This document shows, piece after piece, positions 1-8,908 of a stretch of DNA of 64,000 bases. The position numbers were made by a program, and so were the translations under genes. Every line of letters starts with the position of its first letter. Position 1 is the first letter of the stretch. A model generated the notes under the pieces. It did not search any database, was not told the origin of the DNA, and saw only the letters and a list, made by a program, of their open reading frames with translations. The DNA comes from Mangrovimonas spongiae (lineage in GTDB: Bacteria; Bacteroidota; Bacteroidia; Flavobacteriales; Flavobacteriaceae): the NCBI RefSeq assembly GCF_003944795.1, contig NZ_RWBG01000005.1:124001-188000 (forward strand). Reading direction: 5' to 3'.

Positions 1-1220
1 CCCAAGTATCACAAAGCATCATAGGAAAATGGGTGCCCATAAAAACCGATTTTTATAGTGATTCTGAATTAGAAGACACTGTAAAACAAAATAGTAACAA
101 AACATGTGTGTCTTACATTGAGTTTTTAAAGGGAGGCACAATAATGACTAAAGATTTTACTTCAAATTGTGAAGAAATAAAAGCAGCCCCTGGAACATTT
201 AATCATATAGGAGAAGATTGGTACAAAATTTCTGTTGATGAATTGAAAGATGAAGAAGTTCAGATACAAATAGAAGGCAATCAGATGAAAATGTATATTA
301 ATACAGGAGAAAGGAGCAAAGCTGTAGCGCTGTTAAAACGTTATAATGATGAAAACAGTATTAAAGTAAATAAAAAGGAAACGTCGCAAGCGTCACAGAA
401 TATTATAGGAAAATGGGCTCCAATGAAATTTGAAGTCTATATTGATAATGAATTGGAAAGCTCTAAAAAAAATAATAATAACAATAAATGTAGATCATTT
501 TTTGATTTTCAAGAGGATGGTGTAATAATGATTAAAGATTTTAATCCAGATTGCGAAGAAATAAAAGTAGACCCCGGAACATTTAATCATATAGAAGATG
601 ATAGGTACAAAATTTCGATATTTAAATTTAAAAACAAAGAAGCTCAGTTACAAATAGACAATAACCAAATGAAAATGTCTATAAATATTACTGAAGAAAG
701 TAAATTACTATTGTTCTTAAAACGCTATAGTGCTATTACAGATACTAAAGCAAAGAAAGAGAAAGAGGATGAAATTATGTATAAAGATGGTGTTAAACAT
801 GGTTTGGCTAAATATTACTATCCCAATGGTCAAATACTGCGAACAGGGTATTATGAAAAAGGTTTAAAAACAGGAGAATGGAAAGCTTATCGTAAAATTG
901 GTGGTTTGCTATATATAGGTAGTTATAAAAATGATAAAGCTACTGGAGAATGGAAGTATTATGATGCAGTTAATGGGGTAATAGATGCTATTGGGAATTT
1001 TAAAGATGATCAAAAAGTAGGCGAGTGGCGATACTATTATGAAAACGGTATTATTAAAATGATAGGAAGTTACTTAAATGGTAAAAAAGAAGGCAAATGG
1101 AACGAGTATTTCGATAATGAGGCATTAAAAAGCACAGGCTATTACCAAAATAACGAAAAAATAGGCGTCTGGAAGTTTTATGATAAGTATGGCGATTTAA
1201 TTAAAAATGAAAAACATTAA
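1..1220 (+). CDS. Repeat protein: tandem lipocalin-like units plus MORN repeats (5' end missing)
   Basis: The reading frame is open from the first bases of the window. The codons before the GTG at 33 read QVSQSIIGKWVPIK, which matches the second repeat further on (QASQNIIGKWAPMK). The gene therefore starts outside the window and GTG 33 is not its start. Two units of about 115 residues follow, each with IIGKW, a conserved Cys, KDF, CEEIK, PGTFNHI and a closing LKRY; they resemble lipocalin-like beta domains. From about position 760 on there are five or six MORN/YwqK-type repeats (YYPNGQ, GYYEKG, KTGEWKAY, KVGEWRYY, GVWKFY). Binding function is unknown; MORN-variant repeats of this kind are common in Bacteroidota surface or periplasmic proteins. 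The export signal, if any, is off the edge. The next gene overlaps or directly follows. Confidence 0.8.
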   Translation, partial: QVSQSIIGKWVPIKTDFYSDSELEDTVKQNSNKTCVSYIEFLKGGTIMTKDFTSNCEEIKAAPGTFNHIGEDWYKISVDELKDEEVQIQIEGNQMKMYINTGERSKAVALLKRYNDENSIKVNKKETSQASQNIIGKWAPMKFEVYIDNELESSKKNNNNNKCRSFFDFQEDGVIMIKDFNPDCEEIKVDPGTFNHIEDDRYKISIFKFKNKEAQLQIDNNQMKMSINITEESKLLLFLKRYSAITDTKAKKEKEDEIMYKDGVKHGLAKYYYPNGQILRTGYYEKGLKTGEWKAYRKIGGLLYIGSYKNDKATGEWKYYDAVNGVIDAIGNFKDDQKVGEWRYYYENGIIKMIGSYLNGKKEGKWNEYFDNEALKSTGYYQNNEKIGVWKFYDKYGDLIKNEKH

Positions 1221-1235
1221 ATTAAAATATAGTTT

Positions 1236-2111
1236 TTGTTGAAATTTACATTAGTAATATTACTTTTTCTATTTACTCTTACTGGCAATAGCCAATCTTG
1301 TTATACTGGTTATTTAGGGAAATATTCAATAACATTAGTTATGTATCATTACAGCGATGATATTTCACATGCTTATTATGTTTATAATAAATATGATAAT
1401 CCTATAAAGGTAAACGGGAGCCTAAAAGAAGGAGAATTAAAACTTTTTGAAAAGGATAAGTCGGCTAATACTTTAGCAACATTAATCTTTAAAAATTTCA
1501 AAAAGAACGATAAAATAATTAAGGGAAAATGGACTAATAAAAGCAATACAGAAGGGCTTCAAATCTTATTAAAAAAAGATTTTGATATAACTAATGGAGA
1601 TAATGTAGAATGGGATACAAAAGAATTAATCCAGTCAAGCTCTACAAAAAACCATTATTTTAAAACAATAATTACAAAAGAAGTAGGACGCTTTTATGGC
1701 AGAATAATTGGTGTTAAAATATTTGAAAAAGAAACAGATAGATTAATCCAAACAATAGATTTAGATTGTCAACTGTTTGGCATTGATAGTGTTAGGATAG
1801 GCGATTATAACTTTGATGGAATAGAAGATTTTTCAGTTTTTGAGACAAGTTATGCAGGACCAAATACATCAAGTATATACATTCTCAGAGATGTAAATTC
1901 AGATAAATATATCGTAAGTGATTTTAAAGGAGTATCGTTAGAGTTTGACAAGGACTCCAAACTTATTTACGAACATAACCAGTGTTGTGCAGGAAGAAGT
2001 CATATGAATGCAACATATAAAGTAGTCAACAATACAATGGTTTTAGTTCAGAAAAAATGCATAGAATATGATTCCGAAAAAGAAGATTTCATTGAAGTCG
2101 ATTGTGAGTAA
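1236..2111 (+). CDS. Secreted protein with XAC2610-like C-terminal domain; start possibly frameshifted
   Basis: Hypothetical exported protein. The frame opens only with TTG codons (1236, 1239) and gives a signal peptide, KFTLVILLFLFTLTGNSQS, then a beta-rich region. Around residues 185-250 the segment GDYNFDGIEDFSVFE plus a CC-containing stretch (HNQCCAG) resembles the XAC2610-like family often found in secreted proteins. An ATG at 1207, overlapping the upstream gene's end by 14 bases, reads MKNIKLKYSFC then stop at 1240. One extra T in the T5 run at 1233-1237 would join it smoothly to LLKFTLVILL and give a classical n-region. Either a base was lost (mutation or sequence error) or a TTG start is used. 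It probably forms a unit with the preceding repeat protein. Confidence 0.7.
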   Translation: MLKFTLVILLFLFTLTGNSQSCYTGYLGKYSITLVMYHYSDDISHAYYVYNKYDNPIKVNGSLKEGELKLFEKDKSANTLATLIFKNFKKNDKIIKGKWTNKSNTEGLQILLKKDFDITNGDNVEWDTKELIQSSSTKNHYFKTIITKEVGRFYGRIIGVKIFEKETDRLIQTIDLDCQLFGIDSVRIGDYNFDGIEDFSVFETSYAGPNTSSIYILRDVNSDKYIVSDFKGVSLEFDKDSKLIYEHNQCCAGRSHMNATYKVVNNTMVLVQKKCIEYDSEKEDFIEVDCE

Positions 2112-2552
2112 AAATTAATTTCAATTTTTTAATAGAACAGATTTTATATGCAATTAGAAGTGCTAATATCATCAGCAAATTACTTTAACATAAAGTTGGT
2201 ATCGTTATAGCACTAAATTACTAGAACTGATTTTATATCAAATAGTATAGCTATACCCAACTTTCTGTATCACTTATTTGTTCTATAATTAATATTATGT
2301 AAAATAGAATATTTGTAAAGCTACTCCACGATATAAAAATATTGCATAAGCTAATTATCTGTTAAGCATATTGAAGTTTAGTCATGCAAACACATCATTT
2401 TTAAAACATTAACAACTTGTCTTTTCCTAACGCATTAGTATTACAGCATCGGTAAAATCCTTAAAATACCGTTAAAAAGTAATTGTTGACATCCAAGATA
2501 GCTTTTGTATGCGTACATATACACAAACAATTAAAACCAAACTTAAACGATT
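2112..2552. other. Intergenic region, 441 bases, no gene
   Basis: AT-rich gap without a credible ORF. Its first part holds a direct repeat and an imperfect inverted repeat, annotated separately. The 3' half presumably carries the promoter of the OmpA-like gene, but I could not place a well-spaced -33/-7 pair. Confidence 0.5.
2133..2264. repeat. Direct repeat pair around an imperfect inverted repeat
   Basis: TAGAACAGATTTTATAT (from 2133) recurs as TAGAACTGATTTTATAT (from 2222) with one mismatch. Between and after them, AAAGTTGGTATCGTTATAG (from 2192) is the near reverse complement of CTATACCCAACTTT (from 2251). The arms at about 2192-2214 and 2243-2264 could fold into a long imperfect stem whose loop contains the second direct repeat. 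Function unknown; it may be a remnant of a small repeat element or a transcript-end structure. Confidence 0.45.
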
Positions 2553-3398
2553 ATGAAGAAATTAGGATTGCTTTTACTAACCGGAATCTTTGTGTTCTCT
2601 TGCGTGTCTAAAAAGAAATATGTCGCACTACAAGATGAAAACGGAGAATTAAAAAGTGAACTAACAAAAACACGTGTTGAAAAAGAAGACTTAGAAAATA
2701 AGTTTGCTATTATTCAAGCCCGTGTTGATGAGTATAACACTAAAATTAACTCGCTAAGCGATGAAAATGATGCTAAACTAGTTACTGTTGGTGATGACGT
2801 TGTGATTTCTAACGATGTTAGAGAGCAAATGAATGAAACGCTGAAACATGTAGACCAAGCAAAATTAGCCGAAGCCAAAACACTTAAAGATTCTATGAAC
2901 TTGGCTGTTGCTTACAATTTACAAAAATCGGTAGATACCTCTAGCCTTGAAGACGACGAGGATATTGCTATTAATGTAGATGAAACTGTGGTGATGATTT
3001 CAATTTCAGATAAAATGTTATTTAACACTGCCAGCTACCGCGTAAGCTCTAGAGCAAACGATATTTTACAAAAATTAGCCAATGTTATTAACTCTGAACC
3101 AAGCATTGAAGTGATGGTTGAAGGCCACACCGATTCTAGAAGCATTCACAACAGTAAAGTCCAAGATAACTGGGATTTAAGTGTATTACGTGCTACATCG
3201 GTTGTACGTAAATTACAAGACGATTATAACGTAGCTCCTGAAAAACTAATCGCTTCTGGTAGAAGTTACTTCTCTCCTGTTGCTAGTAATGATACTGCCG
3301 AAGATCGTTCAAAAAACAGAAGAACAAACATTATAATTTTACCAAACTTAAACAAGTTCTTCGCTTTAATGCAAAGCAAGCAAGATACACAAGGATAA
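2553..3398 (+). CDS. OmpA-family peptidoglycan-associated lipoprotein
   Basis: The N-terminus MKKLGLLLLTGIFVFSC is a lipoprotein signal with lipidation Cys 17. A charged coiled-coil stretch follows (about 20-70), and the C-terminal half is an OmpA/MotB peptidoglycan-binding domain. Seen in it are EGHTDSRS (the TD of the diaminopimelate-binding motif), NWDLSVLRA and the closing RSKNRRTNIII. It should tether the outer membrane to the cell wall. Length (281 aa) suits the family. It is monocistronic, with a strong terminator right after the gene. Confidence 0.9.
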   Translation: MKKLGLLLLTGIFVFSCVSKKKYVALQDENGELKSELTKTRVEKEDLENKFAIIQARVDEYNTKINSLSDENDAKLVTVGDDVVISNDVREQMNETLKHVDQAKLAEAKTLKDSMNLAVAYNLQKSVDTSSLEDDEDIAINVDETVVMISISDKMLFNTASYRVSSRANDILQKLANVINSEPSIEVMVEGHTDSRSIHNSKVQDNWDLSVLRATSVVRKLQDDYNVAPEKLIASGRSYFSPVASNDTAEDRSKNRRTNIIILPNLNKFFALMQSKQDTQG

Positions 3399-3437
3399 TA
3401 TGTACTTAACCTCAAGTATATTTAATTAGTCCATAGA

Positions 3438-3477
3438 AAAGGCTGTCTAAAAATAGACAGCCTTTCTTGTTTTTTTA
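3438..3477 (+). terminator. Intrinsic terminator of the OmpA-family gene
   Basis: A perfect 12-bp stem, AAAGGCTGTCTA, loop AAAA, TAGACAGCCTTT, followed by a T-rich tract (TCTTGTTTTTTT). It lies between the convergent ends of the OmpA gene and the helicase gene; the T-run favours the plus strand. Confidence 0.9.
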
Positions 3478-3490
3478 TTATGATATTTTA

Positions 3491-5053
3491 TTAGCTCTCG
3501 GCTGGTTTACCATGTACTTCTAGGAAAACATCATCAAAATTATTGCGTAAATAACTACGTAGCTTTTTGCGGTAATCGTCTTCCAACCACTTCACAAAGT
3601 TATAGGTGCTTTTACTAATACATTTGGTGTATTTGTGAATACGATGATCTATATCATCGCTTAATTTTTTGGCTAAATCTAAAGCATCATATACATCTTC
3701 ACTATTTTCTACACATATTTTAGCGTGATGCTCGATAGAACGTTCTAAGACTTTTTTAGACGACTCCCCTGCTCTTACAGCACTTATATAAGCTTCTTTA
3801 ATATCGAAATAAACTTCTTCCGAATTTCCAAACTCTTCTCGTAAATCGTCTGGCATTTCGTAGCGGAAGTTTTCCTCAATTTCCTCATCATTTAATAAAC
3901 TATCTAAATAATAGTTTGGCGATTTAAAGATACGTTGCCAGTCGATATCCGATCCCCAAGGACCAAAACGATGGAAATTGTTTCCTAAATCAATAACATT
4001 AAATGAGTTTTTATTTTTTAGGATACGTGATCCACGACCAATCATCTGGTAATATAACGTTAACGATTTTGTGGCTCTATTAAGAATGATAGATTCTACA
4101 GTAGGTTCATCAAATCCTGTAGTTAAAATACTTACCGATGTTAAAATGGCGTCGGGTGTTTCATTAAACCATTTTAAGATAGCTTTACGCTCTTTTTTAG
4201 TATGCGTATTATCCAGATGAGCAACGGGATATCCTGCTCGCCTAAAGGTATCATACACATGTAACGAGGTGTTAATACCATTATTAAATATAAGTGTTTT
4301 TTTACCTTTAGAGCGTTCTTCATAAGCTTGCATAAGCTTAGAAAGCATATCGGTATTGGTATATAAATCTTCTGAAGATTTTACAGTATAATCGCCATTT
4401 GCACCAACAACTAAAGAGGTTAACCCAACGTTATAGGAATAGACATTAGCTTTAGCTAAGAATTCGTTTTCGATAAGCGATTGAATGGTTTCGCCAACAA
4501 TAAGCTCATCGTAATTATCTTTCATAGGTAATTTTATGTTGGAGCTAAGCGGTGTTGCTGTTACGCCAAGGATGAAAGATTTTTCAAAAAACTTGAATAG
4601 TTTAGTAAACGAGTTGTAGTGTGCTTCATCAATAATCACTAAACCAATATCCGATATATCAAGTTTGTTATCTTGTAACCTATTATTAAGGGTTTCTACC
4701 ATGGCGACAAAACAACTGTATTGGTCTTGGTCGTCTAGGTTTGCTTTACTACTTACTACTTTATTTACAACACCAAACTCTTTAAGCATTTTAGAGGTTT
4801 GCTTACAAAGTTCGATACGGTGTGTCATAACCAATACCCTTTTTTTATGATGCTTAAGATACTGTCTTACGATTTCTGAAAAGATAACCGTTTTTCCACC
4901 ACCGGTTGGTAATTGATATAATAAATGGTAGTCTTCTGGTGCTTCTTCAAAGCATTTAAATATTTTACTGATAGCTCCTTTTTGGTAGCTATACAGATCT
5001 TTACCAACTTGCCTATCTTCTAATTCGAATGATGTAATGTTATTTTTGCTCAT
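3491..5053 (-). CDS. DEAD/DEAH-box (SF2) helicase, ResIII/UvrB type
   Basis: Superfamily 2 nucleic-acid helicase. Motif I PTGGGKT is at 49-55, motif II DEAH at 142-145, motif III TATP at 165-168. In the C-terminal RecA lobe are TGFDEP and motif VI QMIGRGSR (about 335-342). A C-terminal extension of about 150 residues carries no recognised nuclease domain. Family members unwind DNA or RNA; the substrate here cannot be read from sequence, and a restriction role is not supported because no methyltransferase or specificity subunit lies nearby. The start ATG at 5053 follows an AT-rich gap. It is transcribed alone, convergent with the OmpA gene. Confidence 0.9.
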   Translation of the reverse strand: MSKNNITSFELEDRQVGKDLYSYQKGAISKIFKCFEEAPEDYHLLYQLPTGGGKTVIFSEIVRQYLKHHKKRVLVMTHRIELCKQTSKMLKEFGVVNKVVSSKANLDDQDQYSCFVAMVETLNNRLQDNKLDISDIGLVIIDEAHYNSFTKLFKFFEKSFILGVTATPLSSNIKLPMKDNYDELIVGETIQSLIENEFLAKANVYSYNVGLTSLVVGANGDYTVKSSEDLYTNTDMLSKLMQAYEERSKGKKTLIFNNGINTSLHVYDTFRRAGYPVAHLDNTHTKKERKAILKWFNETPDAILTSVSILTTGFDEPTVESIILNRATKSLTLYYQMIGRGSRILKNKNSFNVIDLGNNFHRFGPWGSDIDWQRIFKSPNYYLDSLLNDEEIEENFRYEMPDDLREEFGNSEEVYFDIKEAYISAVRAGESSKKVLERSIEHHAKICVENSEDVYDALDLAKKLSDDIDHRIHKYTKCISKSTYNFVKWLEDDYRKKLRSYLRNNFDDVFLEVHGKPAES

Positions 5054-5175
5054 AATTTTTTGCGATGTGCAAAAATAAGGCGTTTTATAGGGTTTTAAGG
5101 AATAAATTAAGGAAAAATATGATTGAATTTTTTAACAATGGCCGTTGATAACCTTAAAACAGTATAATTTAAGGG

Positions 5176-5856
5176 TTATTCTTTTACTAAAATTAAAGTC
5201 GCTTTAACACCAGTAGCTAAATTCCATTGGCTAGCAGCAATAATATTACCGTGTTCGTCAAGTATTTGAAGTTCAGCTGTATTAGGGCCATAACGACCTT
5301 GGTTTAAGGCTTGAAAATCTATTTTATTAAAACCCTTTTCCAAGTTGAGTTTAAAACCATCAAAGTTACGTCTTAAGACAGCCATTTTAACCTCTTCATC
5401 ATTGACAAAAATTTTCACACGGTCGCCATCAGGATCGGCAAAATCACGATATATAACATTAACTTTACCCACTTTAACTCTATAATCACCTAAATATTGA
5501 TTTGTGGTGTTACCATTGTTACGGCGTTCGCCTTCTTCTTCAAATTGCTTATTGTGTTTTTTTACTTTGTTTTGATAAAGTTCACCTGGATTTCCAAATT
5601 CTTCACCAAACATGGAAAATTCTTCTTGGTTTTGTGTGTTAAGCTGACGGCTTTCTGGAAGTGTCATCCCATTAAGCTTGTTATTTTGATTTTTTTCTTC
5701 TTGACTTAATGGTTGTATATCTAAAACCGAGCTATTATTTTGCTCGTCTTCTGTTTCTACGGCAGGAATGCTAGTAGACTGACTATTAGAGTCGGTAACT
5801 TGAGCCATAAGGCTTAGGTTAATTAACAATATAAGAATACACCACAGTTTTTTCAT
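5176..5856 (-). CDS. Secreted protein of unknown function
   Basis: I do not recognise a named family. There is a clear signal peptide (MKKLWCILILLINLSLMAQ), then a low-complexity Q/N/E/S-rich segment (about 20-115), then a C-terminal beta-rich domain of about 110 residues with DPDGDRVKIFVNDEEV and a GYNKI-like GFNKIDF motif, ending TLILVKE. The organisation (secretion signal, disordered linker, Ig-like end domain) suggests a periplasmic or surface protein. It stands alone between the helicase and the micro-ORF region. Confidence 0.75.
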   Translation of the reverse strand: MKKLWCILILLINLSLMAQVTDSNSQSTSIPAVETEDEQNNSSVLDIQPLSQEEKNQNNKLNGMTLPESRQLNTQNQEEFSMFGEEFGNPGELYQNKVKKHNKQFEEEGERRNNGNTTNQYLGDYRVKVGKVNVIYRDFADPDGDRVKIFVNDEEVKMAVLRRNFDGFKLNLEKGFNKIDFQALNQGRYGPNTAELQILDEHGNIIAASQWNLATGVKATLILVKE

Positions 5857-6053
5857 ACAAATCGATACTATAGCAGTTTTAACAAATACTATACCAAGTG
5901 GTAAATTTATAAATAATCTTATTCTACCCTATGTAAACTTTTATTAAAATCGTTAAAAAATGTTAAAATGCTATTATGTAATACATAGTACTGTAACAAT
6001 ATTTGTTTTTGGTCGTCTATTAAGTGTAAATCAATCAAAAAACACATTTTATT

Positions 6054-6140
6054 ATGAGAACTTTAAACAACAATCAGATTTCTGGAACATTAAGTAACAC
6101 TAAGAGTCATACTTGGAATACTAAAAGACGTTACAGATAA
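6054..6140 (+). CDS. Micro-ORF, 28 aa, basic peptide
   Basis: ATG at 6054 opens MRTLNNNQISGTLSNTKSH and ends in KRRYR. Its leader (TCAATCAAAAAACACA just upstream) is almost the same as the leader of the next micro-ORF, which suggests a common translation or transcription signal. The peptide is strongly basic and not a membrane segment. Too short to trust without homologues. Confidence 0.4.
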   Translation: MRTLNNNQISGTLSNTKSHTWNTKRRYR

Positions 6141-6186
6141 ACACAGACTTTTAAACTAATCATCAATCAAAAAAAACGAACACATC

Positions 6187-6318
6187 ATGAAAGCTATTAT
6201 TACATTAACTAGAGACTCTATAAATAAGTACAAACCATTACCAAGGCAAAAACTTGTGGAGAGCATTAATAGTTATCATGATGCTTTATGGACAAGACAC
6301 GAACGTTACGCCCATTAA
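6187..6318 (+). CDS. Micro-ORF, 43 aa, basic peptide
   Basis: ATG at 6187 opens MKAIITLTRDSINKYKPL and ends in RHERYAH. It lies 46 bases after the first micro-ORF, shares its leader motif (TCAATCAAAAAAAACG), and is followed 22 bases later by a strong hairpin terminator. That is the arrangement of a short bicistronic transcript. The peptide is basic with aromatic residues; no family recognised. Confidence 0.5.
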   Translation: MKAIITLTRDSINKYKPLPRQKLVESINSYHDALWTRHERYAH

Positions 6319-6340
6319 TTATTTAGGATTAGTCGAAAAT

Positions 6341-6367
6341 AAGCCAGTTTAATTGCTGGCTTTTTTT
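6341..6367 (+). terminator. Intrinsic terminator after the micro-ORFs
   Basis: AAGCCAG (6341-6347), an 8-base loop, CTGGCTT (6356-6362), then T-run to 6367. It overlaps the stop codon of the convergent 3D-domain gene. The T-run is on the plus strand, so it ends the micro-ORF transcript. Confidence 0.8.
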
Positions 6368-6780
6368 ATGCCTAAAGAATCTCGTTTTACTTGATAATTA
6401 ATAGTTAATTTTTGACGTCCCCATTGTTTCGCCTTTTTAACGTCTTTGCCCATATAAATATCGATACGCTTTCGCCATCGTCTATGCATTTTGTCCTTAA
6501 CAAGATACATACCATCAAGGCCATCTATAACCACAGGTGTATTATGAGTTAACCCTAATTTTAAAAGATCGCGAGATACTGCAATGCATTTCATATTGGG
6601 AGTTAAAGTATCGCCAAATGCTGTAATATTAGGTTGGCTATTAGTTTGATACGACAAACTATTGTAGGCCGTTGCTGTAACCTCTAAACATTCCCATTTG
6701 TATGGTGATATGGGCTGTTTAGGTGCCTTTTGGCATGTTGTTAATAAGCACAGTAATATGATAGATATATATTTAATCAC
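6349..6780 (-). CDS. 3D-domain lipoprotein (double-psi barrel)
   Basis: Small lipoprotein: signal MIKYISIILLCLLTTC with the lipidation Cys at 16. The rest is a 3D (Asp-Asp-Asp) domain. It has the VTATAYN start, a conserved Asp in TAFGDTL, KCIAVSRDLL, PVVIDGLDGMYLVKDKM, and the end motif RIDIYMG (about 106-112). Related domains are found in MltA-type and stationary-phase muralytic enzymes, where they sit at the sugar-cleavage site; whether this one is catalytic is unknown. It lies 26 bases downstream of the E1 gene on the same strand and may be co-transcribed. Confidence 0.85.
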   Translation of the reverse strand: MIKYISIILLCLLTTCQKAPKQPISPYKWECLEVTATAYNSLSYQTNSQPNITAFGDTLTPNMKCIAVSRDLLKLGLTHNTPVVIDGLDGMYLVKDKMHRRWRKRIDIYMGKDVKKAKQWGRQKLTINYQVKRDSLGIKKASN

Positions 6781-6806
6781 CTTTTAAATATAACAAAAAG
6801 CATAAT

Positions 6807-8786
6807 TTAATATTCTAATAAATCTATTAACGCTTGCTGAAACTTATTTTTTGGTAAATATTGATCTTCTAATTGATTAATAAACGGAATTGGAGTTTCC
6901 AAACTCGCCACACGTTTTACGGGAGCATCTAAATACTGAAAGCAATGTTCCATTATTAATGCAGAAATATCTGATGCTATTCCTCCAAATAAAGAATCTT
7001 CTTGTAAGATAATAGCTTTTCCGGTTTTCTTTACCGAATTAAAAATAGCTTCTGTATCTAAAGGTTGAAGGGTTCTTAAATCGATAAGATCTGCACTAAT
7101 TTTAGTATTACTTTCTAGTGTTTCTAAAGCCCAATGTACACCAGCGCCATAAGAAATAATAGTAACATCCTCCCCTTCTTTTAACAAAGCTGCTTCTCCA
7201 AAGGGAATGGTGTAATAGTCTGTTGGTACCTCTTGACGAATACTGCGGTATAGTGCTTTGTGCTCGAAAAACATTACAGGGTTAGGGTCGTTAATAGCTG
7301 TAGCTAAAAGCCCTTTGGCATCGTAAGGAAACGCAGGGTACGCAACTTTTAATCCAGGAGTTTTTGTAAACCATGCTTCGTTAGTTTGCGAGTGGAATGG
7401 TCCAGCAGCTACGCCAGCACCACAAGGCATGCGTACAACAACATCGGCTTGTTGGTTCCAACGGTAATGCACTTTGGCTAAATAGTTTACAATAGGATTA
7501 AATCCAGACGTCACAAAATCAGAAAACTGCATTTCCACAATACTTTTTATTCCCGCAATAGATAGCCCCATGCCAACTTCTATAATAGACGATTCACAGA
7601 TAGGTGTATTACGAACACGGTCTTTACCAAATTGTTCAACAAAACCTTCGGTTATTTTAAAAACACCACCATATTCGGCAATATCTTGTCCCATAATCAC
7701 TAAATCGTCATGCTTTTCCATAGATTGTCGTAAACCTTGAGATATAGCATCGATTAGTCGTAATTCCTCAGTTTCATTGTTAGGAGCAATATTTTTATAT
7801 TCAAAAGAAGCATAAACATCAACAAGTTCTTTTTCTAAATTAGGCTCAATTGCTGGTTCGGAATAAGCTTCTTCTAAAGCAACATCAATTTCATTTTTTA
7901 TGTCGGCTTTAAAAGCGTCGTTTTGAGCTTCAGTAAGTATGTTGTTATCTAAAAGATAGTGTTTAAAATTTTCAACAGGATCTTTTTTACCCCAAGTCTC
8001 GAGGAGTTCGTTAGGAACATATTTAGTACCACTTGCCTCTTCATGACCACGCATTCTAAATGTTTTAAACTCAATAAGGACAGGCCTTGGATTAGTTCGT
8101 ATGCTATTAGTAATTTCTGAAATGGTTTCGTAAACCTCTAGAATGTTATTGCCATCTATAATATGAGATTCCATACCATATCCTTTACCTCTATCGGCCA
8201 AATGGTCGCAATTATATTGCTCGTTTGTTGGTGTAGAAAGACCATAACCATTATTTTCAATGCAAAACATAACTGGTAATTGCCATACCGAAGCCACATT
8301 TAACGCTTCGTGAAAATCGCCTTCACTTGTGCCACCTTCACCCGAAAATACAGCAGTTACTTGTTGTTGATTTTTTAGTTTTTTTGCTAATGCAATACCA
8401 TCGGCAACACCTAATTGTGGCCCTAAATGTGAAATCATTCCTACGATATTGTACTCTTGAGTCCCAAAATGAAAGGACCGATCACGACCATTGGTAAATC
8501 CACTAGCTTTTCCTTGCCACTGACAAAACAAGCGTTTTAAAGGCACTTGTCTAGTGGTAAACACCCCAAGGTTACGGTGCATAGGAAGTATATATTCTTC
8601 ATTTTTCATGGCTTTGGTAACCCCAACAGCAATGGCTTCTTGCCCAATTCCAGAAAACCATTTTGAGATTTTTCCTTGACGTAATAGAATAAGCATTTTC
8701 TCCTCTATTAGCCTAGGTTTAAGCATGCTTTTATATAATTGTGTTAAAGTATCTTTAGAAAGGTTTGTGTTTTTATATGTAATCAT
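6807..8786 (-). CDS. Fused 2-oxoacid dehydrogenase E1 alpha/beta subunits (thiamine diphosphate)
   Basis: E1 component of a 2-oxoacid dehydrogenase complex, most like the branched-chain (2-oxoisovalerate) type, with alpha and beta chains fused as is usual in Bacteroidota. Residues 1 to about 330 are the alpha part, with the ThDP motif GEGGTSEGDFHEAL...IENNGYG (about 149-185) and the loop RMRGHEEAS. The beta part starts near 340 with LIDAISQGLRQSMEKHDDL and contains GQDIAEYGGVF, TPICESSI, PFHSQTNEAWF and HKALYR. It decarboxylates the 2-oxoacid and acylates the lipoyl group of E2. No E2 or E3 gene is in the window. 659 aa is the normal length for the fusion. Confidence 0.92.
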   Translation of the reverse strand: MITYKNTNLSKDTLTQLYKSMLKPRLIEEKMLILLRQGKISKWFSGIGQEAIAVGVTKAMKNEEYILPMHRNLGVFTTRQVPLKRLFCQWQGKASGFTNGRDRSFHFGTQEYNIVGMISHLGPQLGVADGIALAKKLKNQQQVTAVFSGEGGTSEGDFHEALNVASVWQLPVMFCIENNGYGLSTPTNEQYNCDHLADRGKGYGMESHIIDGNNILEVYETISEITNSIRTNPRPVLIEFKTFRMRGHEEASGTKYVPNELLETWGKKDPVENFKHYLLDNNILTEAQNDAFKADIKNEIDVALEEAYSEPAIEPNLEKELVDVYASFEYKNIAPNNETEELRLIDAISQGLRQSMEKHDDLVIMGQDIAEYGGVFKITEGFVEQFGKDRVRNTPICESSIIEVGMGLSIAGIKSIVEMQFSDFVTSGFNPIVNYLAKVHYRWNQQADVVVRMPCGAGVAAGPFHSQTNEAWFTKTPGLKVAYPAFPYDAKGLLATAINDPNPVMFFEHKALYRSIRQEVPTDYYTIPFGEAALLKEGEDVTIISYGAGVHWALETLESNTKISADLIDLRTLQPLDTEAIFNSVKKTGKAIILQEDSLFGGIASDISALIMEHCFQYLDAPVKRVASLETPIPFINQLEDQYLPKNKFQQALIDLLEY

Positions 8787-8908
8787 ACTGTGTAATATTC
8801 ACCTTTTAGGTTCAAATTTTAAAAATTTCTCAAATATAGCTAAATGTTATGTAGAAAAAATGAAAAATCTTAGCCGTTATATGAAGTGGAAACTTTGCAA
8901 TGTTTTCG

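Noticed and set aside
33-35. GTG at 33 as start of the first gene
   Set aside because: The codons upstream continue the repeat motif, so it is internal.
3491-5053. Helicase as part of a restriction or defence system
   Set aside because: No methyltransferase, specificity subunit or nuclease is nearby, and no nuclease domain is visible.
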